In this document: positions 46,759-56,649 of the stretch, in pieces
Layout: every line of letters starts with the position of its first letter
Position numbering within the stretch: the stretch's first letter is position 1
Source of the DNA: Ulva prolifera
Taxonomy: Eukaryota > Chlorophyta > Ulvophyceae > Ulvales > Ulvaceae
Assembly (NCBI GenBank): GCA_023078555.1
Contig: JALAAN010000010.1
Span: 1,426,001 to 1,490,000, forward strand
Reading direction: 5' to 3'
DNA: 64,000 bases
Position numbers and translations under genes: made by a program
The notes under the pieces: model-generated
Seen by the model: only the letters and a program-made list of their open reading frames with translations
The model's database searches: none
What the model was told of the DNA's origin: nothing

Positions 46759-49700
46759 TCAATTCAAGCACACCACAGTCGTGTTCACTTCCCGATTAGA
46801 CGCCATGTGACGCTGCATGTTCTTCCCGGCCTCAGTGAATGCACGCTTGTTCTCCTTCTTGCTCTGCCGCGCCGCCCGCCGCGCCTCCTTCACCGCCGCC
46901 TTCCTTGCCTTCTTCTCACCCCCACTCTCCCCCTTCCTCCTCCCCGCACCCAAGTTCACCCTCTCCCCATCATCACTCCCCTCGCTGTCCGATTCCCCCT
47001 CAACCACCTCCTCCACCGGCAGCCCCGTCTTTGCCGAAAGCACAACCGCCGCGGCGGCCGCCGGCGGCCGCCGCCGCCGCCCCTCCCCAATCCGCGCCGG
47101 GTGGTTGTACAGCGTCGAACGCATGCTCACGGCCGACTCGCAGTCCCAGCGCTCCTGCCGCGGCGGCAGGTCGCGCACGTCGCGCAGCAGCGGCGCCTCG
47201 TCGCCGTCGCCGCGGCGCGCAGCGGCGGCCTCGTCGGCGGCCTGGAAGCGGCGCGAAGCGGCGAGCGCCTGCACGCGGGCCGCCGTCTCGTCGTCGAGCT
47301 GCGCGAGCTGCTCCGCGGTGAGGCCCTCCATCTTGAAGTACAGCGGCAGGTCGGCCTGCACAGCGCGAGTCACAGCGGGTCAACCGACCTGGCATCGGTG
47401 GGTGCTCTGGCATGCAACGGCGCGGGCTCTTGTACGCCATTGTCTGGGTCAACAAACAGGCTGCCCGCTGGAGCCCGCGTGCCCAGTGCTGCACGTTATC
47501 AGCGACAGATTGTACAACACGCCTACTGGGCGCCACGTCTTGTCAACAAGGACGCCGTGCGCTTGAAGATCGCTATCACTGTTTGATCCGCTTCACTGCA
47601 TCAGCAACAGCATTGTCCGGCAAGCCAAGTGTTTCGCGGCTGCCTTGCTTCACAGAACCAGAAGCGGGCACACAGAGATGTGAATCCCCGAGGCATCTTC
47701 AGACGACGTAATGTCTGCGATCAGACGACGTAATACCTGCGATCAGACAACGTCATGCCTGCGTGGAAGAGGAGCCAAGCCGGATGGCACGAAGCATGAC
47801 CACGGCCTCGCAAGCAAGCCCTGCGGCACCACTCACAAGCACATGCCCTCTCCATGGGCTACACATCGCGCCAGAAGGCGGGTGCAGCATCAGCTGCAGG
47901 CTGCAGGCACGCACCACCTGCCGGCCGTCGCGGTGGTTCCGGCGGAACTCCTCCAGCGCCGCCTGCAGCCGCGCGTCGTCCGCGGCCCAGCCCTCCCGCG
48001 CCGCCGCCGCCGCCGCGTCACCGCCCTCCACCGGCTCGTCCTCGAGGCTGCCGATGTCGTCGTCACCGTACTCTACGTCCATGCGTGCGATCAGGCGCTC
48101 GTCGGCGACGGTCTGCGCGTCGGTGCGGTCCTCGCGCGCCGCGCGCCAGAACGAGTCGGCGATCGATGCCGTGCCCCGCTGCCCCTTGCCCGCCCTGCGC
48201 ACACACCTTTGTCTATTACTCAGTCTACCCTTGTGTCGAGGAGCGTGCACCACTGACAAACTGCCGGGAAGCCACGGGTAGTATGTGGAGTGGAGCAGGG
48301 TGCAATGTGCAAACCATGCAGACACGATGTTACCGGGCAGAGCCTGTGCGCACTGGTACACCGTGGAGGGTCTTGACAGTGACGGTAGTGTGGTGGAGGG
48401 TGTGGCTTTGGGGGTGGCTGTGCTGCGGCTGCATTATGGTGGCATCTGGCTGTCAGGGCATGCCAGGCACTGCCATGTGCCCCGGGGCAACAGCGCACAA
48501 CAAGGCACTGTGCGTTGCAGTGCAGCCGACGGGCAGCGCAGCCCGCGCAATCCCCGTCCGATGTACCTCGAGACATGCTGAGTGGCGGTGGGCGGGGAGG
48601 GCACACTGTTGCCGAGCCCGGAGCCACTCCTCCGGAGGCACCAGCTCCCCAGGACCTTCCCCATCAGACAACGCCTCGACGTCTGAGTCAAACTCCTCTT
48701 CGTCGCTGGAGGCGCCGTCGGCCGCCGCCGCCCGCGCCCCCGCCCGCCGTGCCGCCTCCAGCCGCGCTGCAGCTGCAGCCTGCTGCGGCGTCAGCACGGC
48801 CGCCTGGCCTGTCGCTGAGCCTTCTGCACCGTCTGTTGTGTCGTCTGGGCACTGTGCTGTCTCGATGAAGTCATCGAGGAGGTCTCCCTCCCCGAGGACC
48901 GCCTCGGGCTCCTGGCCCTCCTCAGCTGGCACGTCGTCTGTTGCCTCCATTGCGGAGATCATCTCTGCGAGCTCCTTGACAGCAGCGAGCTCTGCAACAC
49001 ATGCTCGCTGGTGGTGGAGGGCGCTGGGCTGGTGTGGCAGAGCAGCTGCTGCAGAACAGAGGAGGGAGGCACACGTGCGACTTTATCGGGATTGTGGACA
49101 TGCCTAGAGAAAGCTGAGACTGTGCGCTGGTGCTCCTCAGCGGCCTCCTGCACTCGGAAGCGTGGTGGTCGATAATGTTTAGGCACAGCAAAGTGACAGG
49201 ATGATGGTGGGGAGCACTGCAAGGCGCGCACCTCTTGTTCGCTGACCATAGGTGCAGGTACTGCTGAAGCATCAATGAAGGCAACGTCTTCTGGGGGTGG
49301 CACAAACTCTGGCACAGCTGCCTCTGCATTCGCGCACCGCTGTGAGGGCAAAGCTGATACATCGAACGTCAATTTCGGTTCACAAAGAGACACTAGACTC
49401 CTTGCATAAACGTCATATTGGACCAACCTTCTGGTCGTGGCTCTTCGGAGGGCTCGTCCTCAGGGATGGCGGTCGGAATGATGAGCATCTGCCTGCGTGT
49501 CCCTGCTGCGCGCATGTGCTGCAGGTAGTTGTAGCCGTCGTCCGGGAGACCCATGCCAATGATCTCTTGACGCTCTTCTTCTGAAGGTGGCGCATCGGAG
49601 GAGTCGCCGTACAGGCTGGCCAGCGGGTGCCGCGAGGCAGATGCCGACTCAGCCTCATCTGCGCGCTGGCGCATCTGATCGTGCGAGACGAATTCAAACG

Positions 49701-49785
49701 GATCATCACCATCTTCATGTTCTTTATACACAACGTGAAAGGTTGTAGAACGTTTCTTGTCTATAAACGCTTTCTTCCGACCCAT
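46759..49785 (-). CDS. LTV1: LTV1, 40S ribosomal subunit assembly factor
   Basis: Assembly factor that rides on late pre-40S particles and is released before export or maturation completes. Exons: 49428-49785, 49232-49353, 48607-48989, 47918-48194 (or ending 47915), 46759-47355; about 578 residues, somewhat longer than the human protein. The start MGRKKAFIDKKRSTTFHVVY is the family signature, followed by DDGYNYLQHMR, which matches the conserved YDYLQHLR-type motif. The middle is acidic (DEEEFDSDVEALSDGEG, MDVEYGDDDIGSLEDE), and the C-terminal part has LYFKMEGLTAEQLAQ, MRSTLYNHP and the basic tail KAAVKEARRAARQSKKENKR, all in the usual order. Exon 3 uses an acceptor ending CAGAG. Introns contain a 22-base tandem repeat. 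Confidence 0.93.
47700..47764. repeat. 22-base unit repeated three times in an LTV1 intron
   Basis: CAGACGACGTAATGTCTGCG and two diverged copies follow head to tail at 47700-47721, 47722-47743 and 47744-47764. The copies drift towards the 3' side (GACGACGTAAT, then GACAACGTCAT). The repeat sits in the intron between LTV1 exons 47918-48194 and 46759-47355. Confidence 0.9.
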
Positions 49786-50150
49786 AGTCGATTCGCTGGT
49801 CGGAAGTGCAGGAACACAGACTGTGTGGAAAGCCCGGGGTCTAGATCTGGAGAAAGTGTGCAGCCCAAACCATGCAAACGACCTGTTTCATCTTGCAACC
49901 GCGGGTGCGTCCACGCTACAGTACAGAGCACGACTCTGATAGCTGGACGGCGGCCTGGTTCGAGACCGCACGCAGATGCTCATGCACGCCTCCCACGCGT
50001 AGCCACGATGGTGATGCCTGGCACATGCTCTTGAATGTGCTTATCTCGTGCAGAGGAAACACGACCGTGCCAGAATCGACGTGCACTTGATTGACTTTCC
50101 CCCTAGGTTTGCTGCAGAGGGTGACGGACCTGGAGGTCCACAGGTGTTGA

Positions 50151-50225
50151 TGTCACATATCACAAGGACTTGTGCCATTGCATAGCAGATTATACTACCA
50201 GGCATCACAAATACGAGCAGTGATC
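50151..50225 (-). repeat. Dispersed repeat copy 5
   Basis: Minus-orientation copy with GGACTTGTGCCATTGCATAG and TACTACCAGGCATCACAAAT on the plus strand. It matches copy 2 at 24976-25052 over most of its length when reverse-complemented. Located between LTV1 and MOT2. Confidence 0.6.
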
Positions 50226-50641
50226 CGGAAACCATAACAATGCTACTCCGTGGTGTTGGAACGGGGCTCGCAGATGTATCCTGATCTCCATGGCCATAGG
50301 GCGTGCCACACCATGCATCATGGCCGCTGGCATATACTCCTTGGTCTCATGGCAATTCTGAGGTTTACCACTGCCCGCTGCATGGCCCAGCACTGCAAAC
50401 TCAAGATGATCATGGTTACACGGATTCTTAAAACCTGTGTGTTCATGGGTGCAAATGCAGCAGCGATCAGCCGCATTGCGAGGTCAGTGTTTTTACACCG
50501 AGCCGTACTACAGAATCCAACGTCAGAGGCTTTGTGCAACATCAAAGCACACAGCTGTGGACCAGCCCAGCCTCGAGTGTGGGCTGTGCTGTGCATACAG
50601 GCAGCCTCTTGTGCCTGCTGAGCCTGAAGTGCATGGCTGTT

Positions 50642-50674
50642 TCGTGCAAGTCAGGCTATCTCGTGCAAGTCAGG
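50642..50674. repeat. 19-base period duplication
   Basis: TCGTGCAAGTCAGG occurs at 50642-50655 and again at 50661-50674. No function is apparent. Confidence 0.7.
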
Positions 50675-51616
50675 GAGTGTGAAGGCAGGCACACTATATG
50701 CTATCGGACAGAGACTGATCTACACATGTATGTACACATGTCACTGTCGCCTAGGAGTCATTGTAGCACGGACAGTGCGGCCATCACCATTTCGCAGTCC
50801 CCGACTGCGGTCACCGCTACAGCAATCTAGCTGGTCCACGTGCCCAGACTGTGCTGTTGTCTCGCTGGATGTGGTTTTGTGTAGCCACATACACACACAC
50901 TCGCACACATAGCTGGCTGTGCCACAGCAGCGTGGCTGTAGCAGGGCTGCTCTCACAAATGGTTGGGTGAGCTGCACTCACTCCCTGCACCGAATGCCAG
51001 CCTCCACCCATACCCAGCTATTCCACAACCACCACACCTTGCCACCTCCAAGGTCCCTGTTGGCTGCCATGCGTGCAGCAAGCATCAGCATCGCCAGGGC
51101 TCTATGACATCTCAGCGCCGATGCCGAATAACAACACTCAGCCCGGACCACCCCTTATCCTCGGCCTCTGCTACGAACAGGGAGAATGTCCATCCATGGA
51201 CATCCCTAGCCGCTAGATTTTCATCCCCTCCCGGCCCAACCCTGCTGCGCAGGCGGTGGCCCCGCAGACTTCTGATAGCTCCGTGGCGGCCAGCACCCCC
51301 CCCCCCCCACCTGCACTGCCGCAGCACGGACCCCGCAACGAAGCCTACTCCATTCTCCACCACGCTCCGCATGCACAGCGTCACCGGTGCATGGAGGCAT
51401 GCCCGCGGCGCTCAGACCCTGCGGAGGCATGCGCCCCGCCCCCTTCTCCATCGCGCGGTTTTATACTGGCGGAGAGCTCCCGCAGCCGCCTGGGCATCGC
51501 GGCGCGCCCTCCCCGCACCCCGCATGCATGCACCGCCGCAAAGCTGCTGAGGGTCCGCGCCTGCCTCCGCACACCAGTGGTTGAGGCGCGCAGCCTACTC
51601 GCAGCCCCGCCACGGT

Positions 51617-54149
51617 TCACGCGGCCGCCGCGTCCAGGCTCTCCTCCTGGCCGGCCTTGCCGCCGGGGGAGGCGCGCTTCACGATCGCCTCGAACTGGGC
51701 GCACGCGACGTACGCGATGACCATGAAGGCCGCGCAGAGCATGAACATCACCGACAGCGGGTACGCGCTCACGTTGTACAGCACGATGCAGACGAAGAGG
51801 TTGAGGGGCACGCGGAAGCAGTTGATGAGGGTCGCACGCATCTCGTCGGGGAGGTAGTGCGCGCGCATGCGCATCATGCTCGGCCAGAACAGCCCGATGC
51901 ACACCTCAAACACGAAAAACGCGACGCACTGGATCATGCCGGCGGTCGTGATGTCGTCGAGCGGCGCGTCCGGGTCGGCCGCGTCGCCTGAGCGCGACTG
52001 GTGGAACGCGACGGGGACCGACATGCATGCGGCGGCGAGCAGGAAGACCCACTGCATGTAGCGCTCGGGGGCGAGGCCGACGGCAAGGAAGTGGCCGGCG
52101 ATGGCGGAGCCGGCCATCGAGGCGACCATGAAGGTCGCGAAGATGTAGCCGTGCTGGATGCGCTCACCATTCGGCGCGAGCGCCGGCGTCCACAGGAACA
52201 CAAACGTGTACATTGCGCCCTCAAACACCGCCTGCAGACATCCCCGCGTGCGCTTGGAGGCGGTCTCTGGAGGACGCTCCGGTGCTCGGCTATGCAATGG
52301 CCCGAGCTTGTGTAATCGATTGTTTGCGGCGGCGGCGCGGCGGGATACCGGTGCCGGAGCCTCACACATGGGCGAGGGCCCGCGGGTGGCCACCGGCGTG
52401 CAGTCTGGGCAGCTAGAGCATCTCTCACATCACGGCGCTGAAGCCTGTGAGGACGTAGTGGCCTGGTCTGAGGCAACCACGTCCCTGACCAGAAACGCGC
52501 GGCCACACAGCGGCAGCCACGGCTGACATATTTTGGCCTACCGGCTGCACAGCGGACAGTCCACGGCACATGGGAGGGGCAGACTGAGCACGCCGGCGCA
52601 GAACATCGGGCTAGGGCAGGGTCGCGCGGGCCATGGGCTGGGTCCAGTGTGCACAGAGAGATTGCCAGCGCATAGCTCACCATGGCAGGGGCAGGCGGGG
52701 GGGGGGGCGGGGGGGGGGGCAGGCAGGGGGGGGGGGGGAGGTGCACACCTGCATGAGGCCGAGGAGGAAGACCTTGCGGTCGCTGCGGATGCAGTCGAGG
52801 GCCTCGGAGAACTGCGCGACGAGGCTGTGGCTGCTCGCCGAGTTGCCGTAGTTCTCGCCCCAGCGAAGGTAGATGATGGCGCCGCCGATGGCGAGGATGA
52901 CGGCGGCGGCGTCGAAGGGTGCGACGGGGCCGAGCGCCAGCGGCTCGACGAGCGTGTTGGCGAGGAGGCCGGAGAGGATGGCGACGAGGCCGTTGCCGAG
53001 CATGACGGCGCGCGAGAAGGTGTCGCCGAGCCAGTCCTCGTCAAAGCCACGCTGCATGGAGGGGGGGGAGATAGAATCACAACAGCCCAGGCCATAGCAT
53101 GGCAGCGGACCGCAGCATGCCACCCAGCATCGCAATCATGGACGCAGCGGTGGTGGCAAAGGAATTCCAGCAGCTCAGGGGGTGTGATGGCGCTTGCAGA
53201 GGACTGTGATGAGCCATGCAGGTGTTGCGGGGCTTGTGCCTATGAAGCGCAGGACACGGACGTCTCTGTCGAGGCATGCACTCTGAGATAATGGTTGCTG
53301 TCGCAGCAGTACTGTCGACAACATCTCTGCATGAGGCCCAGGTAGTCGAAAGGCCAGGAGGGAGTGGAGATGGGGTCAGGTCATGCTGATGTTAAACCAG
53401 ATGCTCACCTGGTTGTGTTCTGAAACGAGCCAGGACTCGAAGGCAGAGAAGAGCAGAGAAGTCGCAATGCCGCCGAAGAATCGACCCAGCATCAGGATCC
53501 AGTAGTTCGGAGAGTGTTTGGTGAAACAGCTGGCCATGTAAAACAAGACGTACGCCAGACCAGCCAGCTTGCGGCCACTGCACATGATCATCCCATGTCA
53601 AGCCATAACCCAGCATGATCCTGACCATGGCAGGGACATCGCCGTGGTCACTCCATCGAGCACTGACATAGTGCTGTAGACAGATGGCCTGACGACAGAT
53701 GCCGGAACGCCAGTGCACCGTCGCGGTGTGCACCCATGGACAGGCAAGGCTCACTCCAGGAAGAGCGCACTGCTTGTCCGCCAATGTGCCTGCGATTGTA
53801 CCAAATATCATGCTTGATCCGAAACCAGCAATGAACAGCCTTCCGATGTCACCCACCTCGTATCCGTAGTGCTGGTACAAAGCGTAGACGTATGGGCCTT
53901 GGAGCCAGTCGCCGGCTGCAAAGCTGCAATATTTCAGGCAATTCCTCCTTGGAAAACAGCAGTTGACTTGCAGAGCGTTCCCAGAAGCGCACCCATCATG
54001 AGACTGTACACAAACAGGTAGTTGTCCCTGAAGGACAGGAAGGACTTGTTTCCCGCATACGGCTTGGGAGCTGAGGTGCTCTTGAACCATTCTAAGAAAG
54101 CTGTGCATGCTGCAAGCACGCAAAACGTAACTATGTAGAACGGATTCAT
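51617..54149 (-). CDS. MOT2: Molybdate-anion transporter of the MOT2/MFSD5 family
   Basis: Major-facilitator membrane protein for molybdate uptake, supplying molybdenum-cofactor enzymes such as nitrate reductase. Exons: 53993-54149, 53771-53915, 53409-53577, 52749-53051, 51617-52231 (TGA), phases consistent; 462 residues, the normal size. Start MNPFYIVTFCVLAACTAFLE (first helix). Family signatures: GDWLQGPYVYALYQHYGY, GRLFIAGFGSSMIFGTIAG, LADKHGRK, TKHSPNYWILMLGRFFGGIA, TSLLFSAFESWLVSEHNQ, then RGFDEDWLGDTFS, AVFEGAMYTFVFLWTPAL and GYIFATFMVASMAGSAIAGH, giving about twelve helices. The gene is intact. The first three exons are much less GC-rich than the last two. The fourth intron begins with a long C-run. 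Function is from family knowledge (Chlamydomonas MOT2, human MFSD5). Confidence 0.93.
52283..53150. repeat. Dispersed repeat copies 6 and 7 (MOT2 introns)
   Basis: Copy 6 at 52283-52318 (CGGCTATGCAATGGCCCGAG, CTTGTGTAAT), plus orientation, in the last intron. Copy 7 at 53088-53150, minus orientation and more diverged (in reverse complement GCTGCCATGCTATGGCC, TTGTGATTC), in the intron between exons 53409-53577 and 52749-53051. Confidence 0.5.
52694..52740. repeat. Long poly-G tracts on plus (C-runs in MOT2 sense)
   Basis: Three G-runs of roughly nine to thirteen bases separated by C or CAGGCA, immediately inside the intron whose donor is at 52748. In the MOT2 pre-mRNA this is a C-rich tract right after GTGTGC. 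The plus strand could form a G-quadruplex. Run lengths in assemblies of such tracts are unreliable. Confidence 0.8.
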
Positions 54150-56649
54150 TGCGACGATTCACGTCGAGTTGCCGTGCTACCAAGTTCCTTCGAGCATTCC
54201 TTGCCGCGGACACCCACCTACAACTACAAGAGTGAATATAGAGAGCACCTGTGAATGTGTGGCAATTGCATTAATCGGATATGATCAATTGACGACGTCC
54301 ACTCCGACAACCGGTACCGAACCACCTCCTGTCGCTTGTGCATGCATCCGTGGGCCGCGGCGCGCTGTGCACTTCGTACACAGCTCGGCCCTCAGCATGA
54401 TATCGTGATGACAGTCCCAGCTTTGGCGTCTGCGTCACACACTTCCGCATGATGAAATTCCGCAGCAGCGATTCCTGCTCGCGATTGCGTCAGTGTCCGT
54501 CTGGCGCAAGCGCGAGAGCAGACAAAATCCCGAGCAAACCAGCCACCGCAGGGTGTAGGGTACCTGGAGCCCGCGGGAACTCTCAAGATTAAGACGATGC
54601 TTGTGCCAAAGTTCCACCTTGATCCCATGTTAAATCTCGCTGCAGGTCTCGTTCGTCGCTTGCTGAGGCATTTCCAAGCTTCCGTGCGGAAACGCGTTTA
54701 TGCCATTGGTGGACGTATTTTACCCCGTTAACTCGTGGCCCGTTCGGCCTCGCACACGTGCAACGAACATGCAACGTCCGGACGCGTCCATCTCCTGGTC
54801 TGCAGCAAACTGTGTAAGTGCAGCTGCGTGCAGGCACCATCTTCAGCCTGTAGAGCCTCGTGAACATTCCTTGCCCATGTCGGGACGCATCGTCGTTACA
54901 GAGGCTCTGCAAAACGTTTTCTTGTGATGTGTCGCGGAACTGCTGCGCTCGAATGAGAAATCCCGCCGTCTCCAAACAGTCACTATAGACCATGGCCTTG
55001 TAGCTGTTCGTGAGAATCTAGATCACCGCGCACTGACGTCCCCTGCGAGGTGTTTTAGTGACACGACATAGTGCGTCCACCTCGGCTAGATCTACGCGAG
55101 TCCCGAACCTCTAGTCCTCCATGCAAATCTCCGAGAGACGGTGCGAGTAGGCATGTTTTTGCTGGTTAGCCGCATGGTCGATTTCAAACCTTCATGGACA
55201 TACTATTCTGGACCACATTTGTGTGCACATTCGCATGGATCCGCCCAGGGCTGCACCCGTCCTCGAGCCTTGCGATTGCATGTGCACAGTGCTTCGGTCT
55301 GAGCTCTGGTACCTCTTTCGAAGACCAAGTCGATTGCCTTGGCGTGATTTTCGCTTGCCAGTGTACACTCCCTTGACCTGTCGCGGCTCGGTGCTCTGCG
55401 AACAAGACCTGAAATTGTGGGTCTCGACGGAAATGGTGGGTGTACACAATCTTGTTGTGCACCTGTCGCAGCTATGGCCAAGTGGCGCCAGTTGTGCTGC
55501 TTGTCCAACTGTCTGTGTCCTCGTTGCCTAATGATCAGTTCTGGTCATGGTGCCTGAATTGCCTGCTCAGTTCTCTGCCATGGCTTAGACACAGCAGTGA
55601 CGTGTCCAGCTCACAGTGATGCTGTCATGTTCAAGAGGAGGCACTGATGCGCCTGCTGCACCAGCGCTGGTGCCCAGCAGCTTTCCAGTAAGCGGGATGG
55701 AACATTTACAACCTCTGCTGCGTGGCAAGGCAAAGCACTACACGTCTGCTGGATACATGGTGCATTGTCCTGGATGTCACACTTCTCAGCTCACAACAGG
55801 AACGTTTTGAAACAAACCAAAACACACGCTGCCAAACACAAAACCACAAAGCACCCAGCAAACCCGCCATCAACGTGGCTGCGCTGAGATGCCCCTTGAT
55901 GGTGTGTGCATATGCCCTGGATGCAGGCTCAGGTATCAGCTGAAATAACTGCCGCTGATGGGCAATGCCAGATGTCCGAGTGGCACGCAATCAAGCAAAG
56001 ATGGGCACCAACGCCAGCAGGTTGCCATGTCAAGGTCCAGCAATAGGCGCTGATACATTTGGTCCCGTCGAAAAGTGGTCCCGACCAAACCGTCTGAGGA
56101 CACATTCGCAGTGACCAAGCATCTGTGCAGTTGCATGCACCAGTGTTGTGAGTGGCACCGCCTGAGATGAGACTTGGCTCGAATCGGGCGACTGCACCAT
56201 CATCGATTACCCGGCGTTGATGATGTAGATGTACCAGTAGGCGACCAGGCGTACACTGCCTGGCCGTAGGCCGACAGAAAAGTCTCTTTTGACACAATGA
56301 ATCCACCACCCGTAGCCAGTTGCACCGCCCGAAAACGTGAGATCACTGCGGTGAGTCACTGGCTCATGCAGATCTTGGGGCCGAAACTCCAGACGAGTCC
56401 TCACAGCCCTCCTGAAACACAGCAGGTTCCACACCCACAGACCCGCGCGCCATACATCACAAGCACCGCTGCAGTCTTGCCAGTGTGAGTGGCTATAGCC
56501 CACGCGCAATCATCATCATGTCCAGCTGCCCAACCTGCTGTGCCAAGGGAGTGAGGCACCAGCCAGTGGATACACCGCTTGCCCACAGCTTCTGCAGAAA
56601 GTCGCTGAATGCCTGAAAGTAGCACGTCCTCTGTGTACCGTGTCCACGC
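54150..56649. other. Intergenic region between MOT2 and the CFAP99-like gene
   Basis: About 2.5 kb of roughly 50 percent GC, holding the MOT2 promoter side and the 3' flank of the CFAP99-like gene. A 134-codon minus frame (54589-54993) and three overlapping frames at 55190-55530 on both strands look like chance. Nothing here resembles a known family. Confidence 0.5.

Larger units (their letters stand above)
49786..51616. other. Intergenic region between LTV1 and MOT2
   Basis: Low-GC from 49.8 to 51.0 kb with no supported gene. It includes dispersed repeat copy 5 and a short tandem repeat. From 51.05 to 51.6 kb it is C-rich on plus, so G-rich downstream of the MOT2 stop in sense. Open frames here overlap on both strands and lack family features. 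Confidence 0.55.

Noticed and set aside
49955..49990. tRNA-like B-box match (GGTTCGAGACC)
   Set aside because: The flanks do not form a five-base T stem and no anticodon arm or acceptor stem can be folded around it.
54589..54993. 134-codon minus-strand frame upstream of MOT2
   Set aside because: A frame of this length is expected by chance in this much low-GC sequence; no family features or splice partners.
55184..55531. Three overlapping open frames on both strands
   Set aside because: All frames are open at once, so none is favoured, and none has a recognisable motif.
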